From the NCBI RefSeq assembly GCF_014646195.1, contig NZ_BMMZ01000014.1:1-64000 (forward strand): a DNA stretch of 64,000 nucleotides. The letters are read 5' to 3'. The stretch comes from Microlunatus endophyticus (GTDB taxonomy: Bacteria; Actinomycetota; Actinomycetes; Propionibacteriales; Propionibacteriaceae). Both the position numbers and the translations under genes were made by a program. Under the pieces are notes generated by a model. The model was given only the letters and a program-made list of their open reading frames with translations, had not been told where the DNA came from and made no database searches. Of the stretch, positions 8,741-17,550 are shown piece by piece. Every line of letters begins with the position of its first letter. The stretch's first letter is position 1.

Positions 8741-8900
8741 AAGGGTGACCCTGCCCGATGATCGATCCCTACCGGATATCCGATTCCGCGCTCAGCTGGG
8801 TGCCCGGTGAGGCCGCCCGTTGGCGTGTTCGGCTAGAGACCGCGAGGGCCGGCTGTCGGTTGTGTCGGCCGGGGAACCTCCTACGAGATGGAATTTGGGT
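8741..8900. repeat. Intergenic repeat, copy 5, GGATCC-type module
   Basis: It carries CTGCCCGATGATCGATCC, CGCGCTCAGCTGGGTGCCC and GTCGGCCGGGGAACC, matching module for module the copy at 4857-4980 and related copies near 46974-47040 and 48577-48640. It fills most of the space between the cupin and sigma factor genes; nothing coding is seen in 8680-8986. Confidence 0.6.
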
Positions 8901-8986
8901 TCTCTCTGGTTTCGAGCGAACCGATCGGAGCTGGCTTCGGTCTAGGAAGATGAGGGCATCGGAGTCTGGTTTGGAGGTGGTTGTGG

Positions 8987-9493
8987 ATGGGCGATGTGCG
9001 TGATGTGGAGTTCACCGCGTTCGTGGCTTCGCAGCGTCCGCGGTTGTTCCGGCTCGCCTACCTCTTGGCCGGTAACGAGCATCTGGCGGAGGACATCGTT
9101 CAGCGGGCTTTGGTCAAGTTGTACGGCAGTTGGAAACGGGTCCGGCGGGCTAACTCGGTCGAGGCTTATGTTCGGCGAGCTGTCGTGAACAGTCATCTCG
9201 ACGAAGGTTCTCGGCCTTGGCGGCGAGAACGGCCCGGTATCGAGTTGATCGACGTTGCCGAGGAGCCGGTCGGGTTGTCGGTGGAGGACTCGGATGCACT
9301 GTGGGCCGCGCTCAGGGCGCTGCCGGTACGGCAGCGGCGGGTGGTGGTTCTGCGGCATTACTGGGGTTTGTCGGTCGAGGAGACTGCCGCCGATCTGGGG
9401 GTGCGGCCCGGGACGGTGAAGAGCCAGACATCAGCCGCTCTCCAGACCTTGCGAGCGCGACTCCTAGTGACCATCCGGGAAGGGGATCAATGA
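8987..9493 (+). CDS. SigE-family ECF sigma factor
   Basis: RNA polymerase sigma-70 family factor of about 168 residues. Region 2 (RLFRLAYLLAGNEHLAEDIVQ) recognises the -10 element. Region 4 ends in a helix-turn-helix (LPVRQRRVVVLRHYWG then VEETAADLGVRPGTVKS). GGAGGTGG at 8973-8980 selects the ATG at 8987. It overlaps the next gene (ATGA at 9490), whose single-span product may act as its anti-sigma partner. Confidence 0.9.
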   Translation: MGDVRDVEFTAFVASQRPRLFRLAYLLAGNEHLAEDIVQRALVKLYGSWKRVRRANSVEAYVRRAVVNSHLDEGSRPWRRERPGIELIDVAEEPVGLSVEDSDALWAALRALPVRQRRVVVLRHYWGLSVEETAADLGVRPGTVKSQTSAALQTLRARLLVTIREGDQ

Positions 9494-10356
9494 TGACTGA
9501 CGACCGCGCGACTGACGACTTAGGCCAAGACGATTCGCTGGTCGTGGCTGAACTTGAGCGGCTGTTCGAGACCCTGCCCGCTGGGACGTCCTACACGGAT
9601 CCGCGGCAGGACCTATTCCGGGCAAAGAAGCACGTGCGAGGGAAGCGGTGGCGGGTCGCCGCGGCCGTGGTCTCTGTGGTGGCGGCTGTTGTTCTGGCGA
9701 TCCAACTGGTTCCTGGCCGAGTGGGCTATCAGGACGCGCACGTGGCGGCCCCGGTGCCGGCTAACCCGAGGGCTGGGGCCTCCCGGCAGTACGACGGTTC
9801 TGGGGGTGTGTGTGATGACGGCGGCTATCTGCAGGGTCGTTACCCGAACTTCTACTGGGTCGCGACCGGGATTCGGTCGGCCCTCGGCGCTCGGCTGGAC
9901 CCCACGAACACTCATCTGGAGGATCCGGGCACCCGGCTGACTTGTATGTATCCGCCCGAACCCGACCAGCAGCAGGTCCAGGAGATCCTGACCTGGACAA
10001 CCTCATCCGGTCACGGCGTGATCATCGTCAACGTCGCGAACTTTGACAGCCGGACACTGTCGGCCTGTGGCACCGATTGGATCTGCACGCCAGCACCAAC
10101 CAGCGAGCGGGACACCGAAAGCGCGCAGATCACGCGCACCGCCCCAGCCAGCACGGACAGTAAGAGCTTCGGTGTTCTGGTCACCCGTGACGATGGCCAG
10201 CACATCGGGATTCAGGCCTACTACGCGGCGAACACCGACGATGCCGGCGATCCGATCCGCCCCGTGAAACAGTTCCCATTCGACTCCAATGACCTGTTGA
10301 AAGTGGCCGTCGACCCTCGGGTGAACCTCAACCGCGAAGCCCCGAAGCACCGCTGA
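9490..10356 (+). CDS. Single-span membrane protein, possible anti-sigma factor
   Basis: About 288 residues: a 55-residue cytoplasmic N-terminus, one transmembrane segment (AAAVVSVVAAVVLAIQLV), and a large extracytoplasmic part with four or more cysteines. The layout and the start overlap with the sigma factor gene suggest a membrane partner that controls it. I see no HxxxCxxC zinc anti-sigma motif in the N-terminal part, so the role is inferred from position only. Confidence 0.65.
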   Translation: MMTDDRATDDLGQDDSLVVAELERLFETLPAGTSYTDPRQDLFRAKKHVRGKRWRVAAAVVSVVAAVVLAIQLVPGRVGYQDAHVAAPVPANPRAGASRQYDGSGGVCDDGGYLQGRYPNFYWVATGIRSALGARLDPTNTHLEDPGTRLTCMYPPEPDQQQVQEILTWTTSSGHGVIIVNVANFDSRTLSACGTDWICTPAPTSERDTESAQITRTAPASTDSKSFGVLVTRDDGQHIGIQAYYAANTDDAGDPIRPVKQFPFDSNDLLKVAVDPRVNLNREAPKHR

Positions 10357-10390
10357 GCCACCGGGGTCACCCGACCCGCCTCCCATCAGC

Positions 10391-10422
10391 CCGTGCCCGG
10401 TGCAGGATCCGCTTCCGGGACT
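10391..10422. repeat. Intergenic repeat fragment at IS left flank
   Basis: CGTGCCCGGTGCAGGATCC and CGCTTCCGGGA match the repeat family and stop just before the IS left end. Sequence beyond the right end (about 11890 on) begins with a similar CCGCTTCCGG and continues with another module, so the element probably inserted into a repeat. Confidence 0.45.
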
Positions 10423-10430
10423 GTCAGTCG

Positions 10431-11875
10431 AACGGTGTAAGTGGCGGTTTCATTACTGATCCTCGGCGGCTGGCATCCGGTCGGCGAAGGTGATGGCGAA
10501 GGCGTTGAGTGCTGGTTTCCAGCGCATGCCCCATCGTCTCTGACCGGTGCCTTTGGGGTCCAGACTCCTGGTGACCAGATACAGGGTTTTCATTGCGGAC
10601 TGCTCGTTGGGGAAGTGTCCGCGGGCCCTCACGGCGCGGCGGTAGCGGGCGTTCAACGATTCGATCGCGTTGGTGGAGCAGATCACTTTGCGGATCTCGA
10701 CGTCGTAGTCTAGGAACGGGATGAACTCTTCCCAGGCGTTGTCCCACAGCCGTTTGATCGCAGGGTAGGCCCGACCCCATTTCTCGGCGAACTCCTCATA
10801 GCAGCGGCGGGCCTCGGCCGGAGTGGGTGCGGTATAGATCGGTTTCAGGTCGAAGCTGATCTTGTCCCAGTACTTCTTCGACGCATACCGGAAGGTGTTG
10901 CGGATCAGGTGGATGATGACAGTGCCCAATAGTGGATTTGCACGATCGCCAGCGGGAACACCGCGGTCACACTGTCGGGCAACCCTTTCAACCCGTCACA
11001 GACAACGAAGAACACGTCGCGGACACCACGGTTCTTCAACTCGGTGGTTCTTCAACTGGGTCAACACCTGAAGCCAGAACTTCGCTGATTCCCCGTCGCC
11101 GTCACCGGCCCACATGCCCAGGATGTCTTTGTGGCCCTCCAGGTCGACCCCGATCGCGGCATAGACGGGTCGGTTGCGGACCTGACCGTCGCGGATCTTG
11201 ACCATGCTGACCCTTGAGGTCGCGTCGATGAACACCGCGGCATAGACCTTCTCCAACGGTCGTTGCCACCAGGCCTGCATCTCTTCGATCACCCGATCGG
11301 TGATCTTGGACACCGTGTCCTTGCTAACCGAAGCGCCGTAGACGTCGGCAAAATGAGCCGAGATCTCACCAGTCGTCAAGCCCTTGGCATACAGGGACAG
11401 GACGATCTCGTCGACCTCGGTCAATCGGCGTTGGCGTTTCTTGACCAGCTGCGGTTCGAACGAGCCGTCGCGGTCCCGAGGGACGTCGATCTGGACCTCG
11501 CCGGCGTTATCGGTCAACCACTCTTGAAGACCGTCTTGGACCGTTTCCCGTTCCGCGAATTGCCACCGTTGCGGCCCTCGGGGGCGTGTTTGTCATAGCC
11601 CAGATGGTCGCTGATCTCCTCATCCAAAGCGGTCTCGATCATCGTCTTGGTCAACGCCTTCAACAGACCGTTCGGGCCAGTCAATGACATGCCGGAGTCC
11701 CGGGCCTGACGGACCAGACCCTCGACCACGGCCAGCTCTTCCGCAGACAACTCCCGCTGCGGCCCGGTCGCCGGCTCCTCCGGCTGTGGTGACGGCGGGC
11801 TCACACCCACCAGTGTGTCGGACATCGTTGCTGACTCCTCCTGCCCCACAGGGCGGTAGAGCCACTTACACCGTT
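10431..11875. mobile_element. IS256-type insertion sequence (decayed)
   Basis: About 1.45 kb bounded by matching ends: AACGGTGTAAGTGGC at 10431-10445, and its reverse complement at 11861-11875. It contains one transposase gene on the minus strand, now frameshifted. No 8-base target duplication is evident, which fits an old insertion or rearranged flanks. Confidence 0.85.
10453..11849 (-). pseudogene. IS256/Mutator-family transposase, three frameshifts
   Basis: Read in three successive frames, the gene gives a near full-length Mutator-type transposase: N-terminal part to SRNGKRSKTV, the catalytic middle (VYAAVFIDATSR with Asp, then VDLEGHKDILGMW), and the C-terminal part (STNAIESLNARYRRAVR) with the final Glu. 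Each break is a small insertion: 11 bases near 11515-11526, 16 bases near 11030-11056 (a duplicated GGTTCTTCAAC) and about 14 bases near 10925-10940. No base deletion is needed to restore the frame. Confidence 0.85.
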
Positions 11876-11885
11876 AAATCGACAG

Positions 11886-11942
11886 ACCCCCGCTTCCGGT
11901 GTCGATGCTTGGTCGTGATCTTGGTGCCCGCGAAGGAGCGGC
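11886..11942. repeat. Intergenic repeat module, IS right flank
   Basis: CGTGATCTTGGTGCCCGCGA with GGAGCGGCT downstream is the module also found at 2838-2866, 7673-7702 and 15809-15840. It lies between the IS right end and the kinase stop codon. Confidence 0.55.
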
Positions 11943-12563
11943 TCACGGGCGGCGTGAGGGCCTCCCGTTCGAGCCCGCGGTCGGGGCTTCGGGTCTGACC
12001 TCAGCTTGGTCTAGGCGTTCTAGCACCTGCTCAGCGGTTTGCCCCGCAGTCAGGTGACTGGTGTCGAGCCAGAGGCCTACGCGAGCAGTGCGTTCCACCG
12101 CGTCTTTGAGAACTTCCGGGGTGAGGGAGGCGGTGTAGCCACCCTCGGGACGTTGGTTGTACCTCTCCCAGATCGCTTCGACCGAGGGGTTGAGCATCAC
12201 GAAGTGAATCAGCCGCGAGGGGTGTGAGCTGATCGCAGACTGGATGAACCTGTGGGCTTCCTCCTCGAACAGGTTGTCACTGATGATCGCGTCGAAGCCG
12301 GCATCGCGGTAGAGGTTGGCGACGGCCAGCGCAGCCTGAAACCTCAATCGCAGTTGATCAAGCGCTCCGGGTGGCGGCGGGACGTCCATCTTGATGGATC
12401 CGGTGACGATCAGGCCCTGGATGAAGTCGCCATCGATGTGGATCGCTCGGTTCCGGCGGGCTGCGATCTCGCGTCCAATCGTGGTCTTGCCCGCGGCGGC
12501 GGGACCAGAGATGACGATGAGCAGGCCGACCCGCGACTTGTTGTAGTTCGTAGGGGTGGCCAC
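11943..12563 (-). CDS. P-loop kinase, CPT/zeta-like
   Basis: About 206 residues. The P-loop GPAAAGKTTIG at residues 20-30 is followed by DGDFI, a likely catalytic or substrate aspartate, and a lid-type segment ERYNQRPEGGY. This matches small kinases such as chloramphenicol phosphotransferase-like or zeta-like enzymes, which phosphorylate small molecules. Start is GTG 12563 with AGGT close upstream. The gene end touches the GATCTTGGTGCCCGC repeat module (11915-11943). Substrate unknown. Confidence 0.7.
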   Translation of the reverse strand: MATPTNYNKSRVGLLIVISGPAAAGKTTIGREIAARRNRAIHIDGDFIQGLIVTGSIKMDVPPPPGALDQLRLRFQAALAVANLYRDAGFDAIISDNLFEEEAHRFIQSAISSHPSRLIHFVMLNPSVEAIWERYNQRPEGGYTASLTPEVLKDAVERTARVGLWLDTSHLTAGQTAEQVLERLDQAEVRPEAPTAGSNGRPSRRP

Positions 12564-12613
12564 GGGACCTGATCTTGCCCCATCCGAACTGTTCGCGCCT
12601 GCGAAGACTCCGC

Positions 12614-12735
12614 GGTCGGCCCGGTGAGCGATCGTCCGCGAAGTGCCCGGTCATCGGCCCTTGCCGCGTAGTCACCGGGCACCAGACCCGCCGTCGCGTT
12701 CTGCCCGGTCGATCCTGCTGCGGTCTTCGGCTTGG
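12614..12735. repeat. Intergenic repeat, copy 6
   Basis: GCCCGGTGAGCGATCG (12619 on), then hairpin GTGCCCGGT (12643-12651) and ACCGGGCAC (12674-12682), then CTGCCCGGTCGATCC. It has the same two-module order as copies 2 and 3 and lies between two leftward genes. Confidence 0.75.
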
Positions 12736-12761
12736 TGCGTTTGTTGGCGCCGAGGCTCGGG

Positions 12762-14021
12762 TCATAGTCGGTCGATGGCCCGGATGCGGGTGGCTGTGGG
12801 GATGAGCCAGAGGATCGCTGCTGTGCCGAGGGTTGCGGCGCCGATGAGGGTGGCTGGCAGGCCGATATGGGTCGCGAAGAGGCCGCCGATGATGGCGCCG
12901 ACGGGTCGGATGCCGTAGTTGATGGTCGAGTAGGCGCCGGAGACGCGAGATCTCATGGCGTCTTCGGTGACGATGGTCCGGACGGCGTTGTTGTTGATGT
13001 CGAACCACATGATGCCGAGGCTGGACACGAATTCGATTACTGCCAGAAGGACGACGAGGCCGACCTTGTGACCGACGAGTATGCCGGCGACGGAGAGCAC
13101 GGCGAACGGTGCGCAACTGAGGGCGGCTCCGGTGGCGATGGTCCAGCCGGTGCCGATTTCGCGGGCGAGGCGGGCTGCGGTGATGGCGCCGGCGAGTCCT
13201 CCGGTGGCGCCGAGTCCGAGGGCGGTTCCGATCAGGCCGGCGGACAGGTGGAGGTAGCGGCTGGCGTAGAGGACTAGGAGGGCCTGGATGACGAACGCGG
13301 CGAAGTTCATCGTGGTGGAGCAGCCGAGGCTGACGCGCAGATAGGGCTGGTGGAAGAGGTAGCGGGTGCCGTTGGTCAGTCTGCGCAGAAACGACTCGGT
13401 GGCCGTGTCGGGCGGCGATGGCGGGATCGCGATGGTGGTGATGGCGGTGGCCGAGACCAGGAACGAGACGGCGTCGATGATCATGGCGGCGGGGGCTGTG
13501 AGGGCAGCGATGAGTAGCCCGCCGATTGCCGGTCCGGCAATGCCGGATGCTGACTGGGTGGTCGATTGCAGTGAGTTGGCCTGGATGTACTGGTGTCGTG
13601 CAACGAGTCGGACGAAGAAGGGTTGGGAGGCGGTTCCGCCGAGCACGCCGCCGGCTCCGAGGAGGACAGCCGAGGTATAGAGCAGGGGCATGGTGACCAG
13701 GCCCAGGGCGTGTTCGATGGGCACGGTGGCGATCGCGCCGGCTTGGATCAGCTCGGCCGTGATGAGGACGCGTCGTTTGTTGGGGTGGTGGTCGACCCAG
13801 GTGCCGATCGGCAGGGCGAACAGGTTGGGAATCCACAGTGCTGCGGTTAACGCTGCAACTGCTGTCGCGCTGGCCTGCAAGGTGATCGTGGCGATCAGCG
13901 GGAAGGCCAGGCCAGTGATCTGATCGCCGAACTGGGAGATCGTGTTACCCGCCCAGAACCGCAGGAAGCGTCGGTTGTGCCAGACCGAGACTGACTCTGC
14001 ATGGCCGACTGATTCGGTCAC
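12762..14021 (-). CDS. MFS transporter
   Basis: Major facilitator of about 419 residues with roughly twelve hydrophobic segments. The start WHNRRFLRFWAGNTISQFGDQITGLAFPLIA and the loop DHHPNKRRVLI between segments 2 and 3 match the macrolide-efflux-like (MefA/ENT-exporter) branch of drug exporters. The GTG start overlaps the stop of the ArsR-type regulator gene (GTGA), so the two are one operon and the regulator probably controls export. Substrate unknown. Confidence 0.88.
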   Translation of the reverse strand: MTESVGHAESVSVWHNRRFLRFWAGNTISQFGDQITGLAFPLIATITLQASATAVAALTAALWIPNLFALPIGTWVDHHPNKRRVLITAELIQAGAIATVPIEHALGLVTMPLLYTSAVLLGAGGVLGGTASQPFFVRLVARHQYIQANSLQSTTQSASGIAGPAIGGLLIAALTAPAAMIIDAVSFLVSATAITTIAIPPSPPDTATESFLRRLTNGTRYLFHQPYLRVSLGCSTTMNFAAFVIQALLVLYASRYLHLSAGLIGTALGLGATGGLAGAITAARLAREIGTGWTIATGAALSCAPFAVLSVAGILVGHKVGLVVLLAVIEFVSSLGIMWFDINNNAVRTIVTEDAMRSRVSGAYSTINYGIRPVGAIIGGLFATHIGLPATLIGAATLGTAAILWLIPTATRIRAIDRL

Positions 14022-14608
14022 CGGTCAGTTTCGGCTGGTTCGCTGGGTGCGGCCGGTAGCAAGTAATGCAGCATGCGCACGGCTCGTGCTCCGTCGGGAA
14101 TGTCGTCCGGGTCCCGGTTGACCAGTTGGGCGACGAGTTCCTCCAGCGCTCGGTCAAACCGTCGCAGTTCGTCCGGTGTGGCGATCAGCCCGGTGTTCCA
14201 GCGGGACGCGACTTGCAGCCATTCGACCTCCAGACGTGGCCGTGTGTGGGTCGACCATTCGGCGACCAGGTCACCTTCGGACCGCTCCAGTGCGTCACGA
14301 AGAAGCGTTGCTGCCTCCGGGTCTTCTACGGCGGCAGTGAATCGGAATCCTTTGCCGGCGGCCCGCCACCAGCGCTTCCTGCCGTGCCCGTCACCGGGCG
14401 CGTCTTCGACCAGCCCGTGTTCGGCCAGGTGCCGAAGATGCCAGCTCGTCACCGATGGGCTGGCGCCGACCTCGGGTGACAGGCCAGTCGCCGTGTTCGG
14501 CCCGTTCTCGCGTAGCTGGCGGAGAATCGCCAGCCGGACCGGATGGGCCAATGCCCGCATGCCACGCGCGTCGAGTTCGACATCACCGAGGAGATTCGCC
14601 ACAACCAC
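14018..14608 (-). CDS. ArsR-type winged-helix regulator
   Basis: About 196 residues. The N-terminal winged helix (MRALAHPVRLAILRQL then GASPSVTSWHLRHLAEHGLV) is ArsR/HTH_20-like, and a helical C-terminal domain follows. It has no obvious metal-binding cysteine cluster, so it may sense a drug or metabolite. The gene starts at GTG 14608 and is translationally coupled to the MFS exporter. The CTATCGA repeats just upstream (14611-14634) are the likely operator, giving self-regulation. Confidence 0.85.
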   Translation of the reverse strand: MVVANLLGDVELDARGMRALAHPVRLAILRQLRENGPNTATGLSPEVGASPSVTSWHLRHLAEHGLVEDAPGDGHGRKRWWRAAGKGFRFTAAVEDPEAATLLRDALERSEGDLVAEWSTHTRPRLEVEWLQVASRWNTGLIATPDELRRFDRALEELVAQLVNRDPDDIPDGARAVRMLHYLLPAAPSEPAETDR

Positions 14609-14610
14609 AC

Positions 14611-14634
14611 CTATCGAGAGGACACTATCGATAG
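14611..14634. promoter_or_regulatory. Probable operator of the ArsR-MFS operon
   Basis: CTATCGA occurs at 14611-14617 and again at 14625-14631, the second within the perfect palindrome CTATCGATAG (14625-14634). The site sits 3-26 bases upstream of the regulator start, where repression would be effective. Confidence 0.5.
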
Positions 14635-14722
14635 AAATCTCTCAACTCGGCCCGCGTCTGTCAAGCGACCGAGTCGCAGCGCTCGAATGCCCGGTCATGA
14701 AAAACGTTAGGGAAGCTGAATC

Positions 14723-15191
14723 GTGGCGTACCAGGCGCGCGATCATCTGGGTTCAGGTGCGCGGCAGTGCTTGATCGAAGCGGAGAACGAGGCTAGGGCC
14801 CTCGATGACGATCACGTGGGAACAGAGCACATCGTCCTGGGGTGTGGTGGCCGCCGATCCTGCGACTGCGGACGCCTGGCGGCCTGTGGCATCACCCGCG
14901 ACCTGTTCAGGACCCAGTTGGTCGGCGAGGAAGGCCCCAGTCCTGACGGACCGATCTCGTACACACCGCGTTCGATGATGGTCGTGGGACTCGGGCTGGC
15001 GCGCCGCACAGGCTGAACAGGCTGATGGCATCCTGCCGCGGCACCTGCTGCTGGGTGTGATCGAGGAATCACGCGAGTGGGATCGACGGGGCTTCCTCGG
15101 TCCGCACCATCTTGCCTCCGCGGGAACCGTGGCCAGCACCAACCTTGCGGCAGTGGAAGCCTGCCTGGGCTCGACCCAGGGCCGAGTCTAG
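14723..15191 (+). pseudogene. Clp N-terminal-domain protein, frameshifted
   Basis: The first frame (GTG 14723) encodes a Clp-N/ClpC-like repeat: LIEAENEARALDDDHVGTEHIVLG, then ISYTPRSMMVVGLGLAR. It stops near 15016. The second repeat half continues in another frame from about 15009 (QAEQADGILPRHLLLGVIEE) to TAG 15189-15191. A single frameshift around 15005 explains this. Intact relatives are short stand-alone Clp-N proteins. Confidence 0.6.
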
Positions 15192-15271
15192 ACGCAGACC
15201 CAGTGATCGATCGTGTAGAGGTATCAGCAATTGGAGTGAGATCGTCTCGCGTCTCGCGTAGCTTCCTGAAC

Positions 15272-15766
15272 GTGGAGTTGCGCGTCGAACCATGTAGTGA
15301 GCTGGACCTGGAGAGGCTTCTGTCTCAGGATCTGGTGCCGCACGTTGCGGCACATCATCGCGAGCGCTTCGCACTCCAAGGCGCGGGTGCTGCGACTTAC
15401 CTTCTGGCCTGGCGTGGTCACCAGAACGTCGGGCGAGCGACGATCTACAACGAATCGAAGTACCGGCCCGTCCGTGTTACCTATCCGGCCACGGCCGAGA
15501 TCAACGCGCTGGAGGCTTACCCTCAACGACAGGGGATCGGGACAGCGTTGATCGCCGCCGCTGAGTCACGCGCGGCGCATCGGAGGTTCCCTTCGATCGG
15601 ACTCGCTGTCGAACCGAGCAATCCGGATGCACGTCGCCTGTACGAGCGTCTCGGTTATGTGCTGTGGGGGCGCGGGCGAGTAGTCGATGAGTGGGTCGAG
15701 CCACGAGATGACGGCGACCTGGTTCACCGGGACCCGTGCGACTACTTGATTAAGTCACTGTCATAG
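15272..15766 (+). CDS. GNAT-family N-acetyltransferase
   Basis: About 164 residues. The acetyl-CoA-binding motif A is QRQGIGTALIAAAESRA, preceded by AEINALEAYP, and the closing part AVEPSNPDARRLYERLGYV is typical of the fold. Upstream sequence is also open, and the start could be earlier; GTG 15272 begins the recognisable domain. No ribosome site is obvious. It would acetylate an amine on a small molecule or protein; the acceptor is unknown. Confidence 0.82.
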   Translation: MELRVEPCSELDLERLLSQDLVPHVAAHHRERFALQGAGAATYLLAWRGHQNVGRATIYNESKYRPVRVTYPATAEINALEAYPQRQGIGTALIAAAESRAAHRRFPSIGLAVEPSNPDARRLYERLGYVLWGRGRVVDEWVEPRDDGDLVHRDPCDYLIKSLS

Positions 15767-15769
15767 ATG

Positions 15770-15850
15770 TCCCGTGAGCGATCGGCTGGCGATGCCGATG
15801 CATTGCCCTGATCTCGGTGTCCCCAAGGGAACTCTTGCGGTCAGCCGGGG
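15770..15850. repeat. Intergenic repeat, copy 7
   Basis: GATGTCCCGTGAGCGATCGG is followed by CTGATCTCGGTGTCCCC and GGGAACTCTTGCGGTCAGCC (15809-15845), matching the third module of copies 2 and 4. It lies between convergent genes. Confidence 0.5.
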
Positions 15851-15864
15851 TGCTTCTCGGTGAG

Positions 15865-16758
15865 CTAGGTGGTGAGGTTGTGCCAGTCCTTCAGTAGACC
15901 GATGAAGTATTGGGTTGTGCGTCCTTGTTCGGTCGTGGAGTGGTAGTGGGCGTATTCGGGCCAGCCGAAGAGCAGGGTGGCTAGGAGGGCGGCGAGCATC
16001 GAGCGTCGGAGATCGTCTGCGTCGATTCCGCGGTGCCTGGTGTAGGTGTTCAGGATCCCGCCGTAGGGCGGGTCGGCGCCGTCCGAATGAGCCCGTCCCC
16101 AGAGTGCGGCGAGGTCGATCGCGGGATAACCCATTCCGGTCACGGTCCAGTCCACCCAGACCACGTGGGGGCCGTCGAGCGGGAGGTTGCCGACGTGGCA
16201 GTCACCGTGGATGAAACAGCGGGGGACGGCGGCAAGTGCCGCGCCGAGCAGATCGGTGTCGTCAAGGACAGCGCCGAGCGATGGGCTGGCAGGAGTGTGC
16301 GACCAGTAGTTTTCGGCGACTTCGAAGGGTGGCTGTTGCAAGATGCTTTCTAGCCAGGGAGTGCCGTTCCAGGGGGCGCCGTCCGGGACCGGAAAGGAAT
16401 GCAGCTCGGCGAGTTCGCGGGCGAGCCCGAGCCAGTCGGCGTCATCCCAGTCGGCAGCTGGACGGGTCTGGCCGTGTGCGGTTAGCAGGAGGACGGTCAG
16501 TTGGTCGGTGTCGACAGCCTGGAGCAACTGCGGGGTCTGGACGGGGACGTCGGTGGCCAGACTTTGGTAGAACGCGAGTTCGTGGCGTGCGAGGTCCTGC
16601 TCGTGGCGGGCACTGTTGATCTTCAGTACTGCGTCGAGGTTGTTGATGCGGACCTTGTACACGCCCGATTGGGACATCGACCCGGTGAGTTGGACGGCGT
16701 CGATATCGGTGGGCTGTCCGAGCGCCTCCAGTGCTGCAGTCACTGTCTTGTCAGGCAT
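15865..16758 (-). CDS. Aminoglycoside phosphotransferase-family kinase
   Basis: APH-fold kinase of 297 residues. The catalytic loop HGDCHVGN and the metal site VWVDWTVTGMGYPAIDLA are intact. The N-terminal lysine in DAVLKIN fits ATP binding. GGAGG lies five bases before the ATG at 16758. It is unrelated at sequence level to the kinase at 5087 beyond the family motifs. The substrate may be an aminoglycoside, a sugar or a metabolite; no context decides it. Confidence 0.87.
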   Translation of the reverse strand: MPDKTVTAALEALGQPTDIDAVQLTGSMSQSGVYKVRINNLDAVLKINSARHEQDLARHELAFYQSLATDVPVQTPQLLQAVDTDQLTVLLLTAHGQTRPAADWDDADWLGLARELAELHSFPVPDGAPWNGTPWLESILQQPPFEVAENYWSHTPASPSLGAVLDDTDLLGAALAAVPRCFIHGDCHVGNLPLDGPHVVWVDWTVTGMGYPAIDLAALWGRAHSDGADPPYGGILNTYTRHRGIDADDLRRSMLAALLATLLFGWPEYAHYHSTTEQGRTTQYFIGLLKDWHNLTT

Positions 16759-16836
16759 CAGGCCTCCATTTCAGCGGTTTCGGTCGGTGGCGGCAGTATT
16801 GATCATCTGGTCAAGCCGAATTGTCCGTACGATGCT

Positions 16837-17442
16837 GTGGTGGTGTCGGTAGTGGATCTGTTGAGCGTTGATCTGCAGCACGAGTTCGCGTCGCCGGGTG
16901 GCGGCCTTTATCGTCGGCGGGACTGCGTGCCCTTCCTCACCGACGTCGTCTTTCCGACTGCCCGCGCACGGCAGTGGCGGGTCCACGAAATCGTCTCCGA
17001 TTACCGAGACCCGGGGAAGCCCGCTGGTGAGTGGCATTGTGCGCCTGGACGCTGGGCCGGAGAATCGCTGGTGCCGAGCGACTTGCTCGTCAGCGAACCC
17101 TGGGTGAAGGCCACCCCGTCGCCGGCCTGGACGCGTTCCGGCGCCGGCGACGAGCATGTTGAACCTGGTCCGGCCGAGCCGGATCCGGACGGGTTCACCG
17201 CGTGGCTTGATCGCACGATCGGTCGGCCGGATCCCGAGCGAACAGTCGTTGTCGTTGGCTTGATGCTCGAGGTGTGTGTGCTCAGCACCCTGCAGGAGCT
17301 GACCTTCCGCGGCTACCGTCCGAGCGTCCTCCTGGAGGGCGTGGACACCCATTCCGGAGACCAAGCCGAGAAACTGCAACTCGCGGACACGCTGTTCCCC
17401 TTCTGGGGAACCCCGGTTCGCTGGCATCAACTCAGCGTCTGA
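16837..17442 (+). CDS. Isochorismatase-like cysteine hydrolase
   Basis: About 201 residues. The family triad can be placed: Asp in LLSVDLQHEFASPGG, a Lys in the middle (WVKATPSPAW) and Cys in GLMLEVCVLSTLQEL, followed by the conserved YRPSVLLEGVDTHSG. Such enzymes hydrolyse amides or vinyl ethers (nicotinamidase, isochorismatase). Several GTG codons at 16837-16852 could be the start, and none has a clear ribosome site. It diverges from the kinase gene, with about 80 bases between them. Confidence 0.75.
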   Translation: MVVSVVDLLSVDLQHEFASPGGGLYRRRDCVPFLTDVVFPTARARQWRVHEIVSDYRDPGKPAGEWHCAPGRWAGESLVPSDLLVSEPWVKATPSPAWTRSGAGDEHVEPGPAEPDPDGFTAWLDRTIGRPDPERTVVVVGLMLEVCVLSTLQELTFRGYRPSVLLEGVDTHSGDQAEKLQLADTLFPFWGTPVRWHQLSV

Positions 17443-17550
17443 TTCGATCCCGTTGGGGGTCCAGGGGACATCGGCTCCTGCGCGGCGATGGATCGCCTTG
17501 TGGGTGCGTCGATGCTGTTGACGGCGTAGGGGACGGCTGAGACGCTGCTG

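Noticed and set aside
2141..12683. Reading the palindromic repeats as integron attC sites
   Set aside because: The genes lie on both strands, and the RYYYAAC/GTTRRRY core sites of attC are absent. Only the cassette-like spacing is similar.
2141..12683. Reading the palindromic repeats as Rho-independent terminators
   Set aside because: There is no T-run after the stems, and copies also lie between divergent genes and upstream of starts.
12358..13836. Long open frame antisense or out of phase over the MFS and P-loop kinase genes
   Set aside because: It is an Arg/Pro-rich shadow of clear genes, with no domain and no ribosome site.
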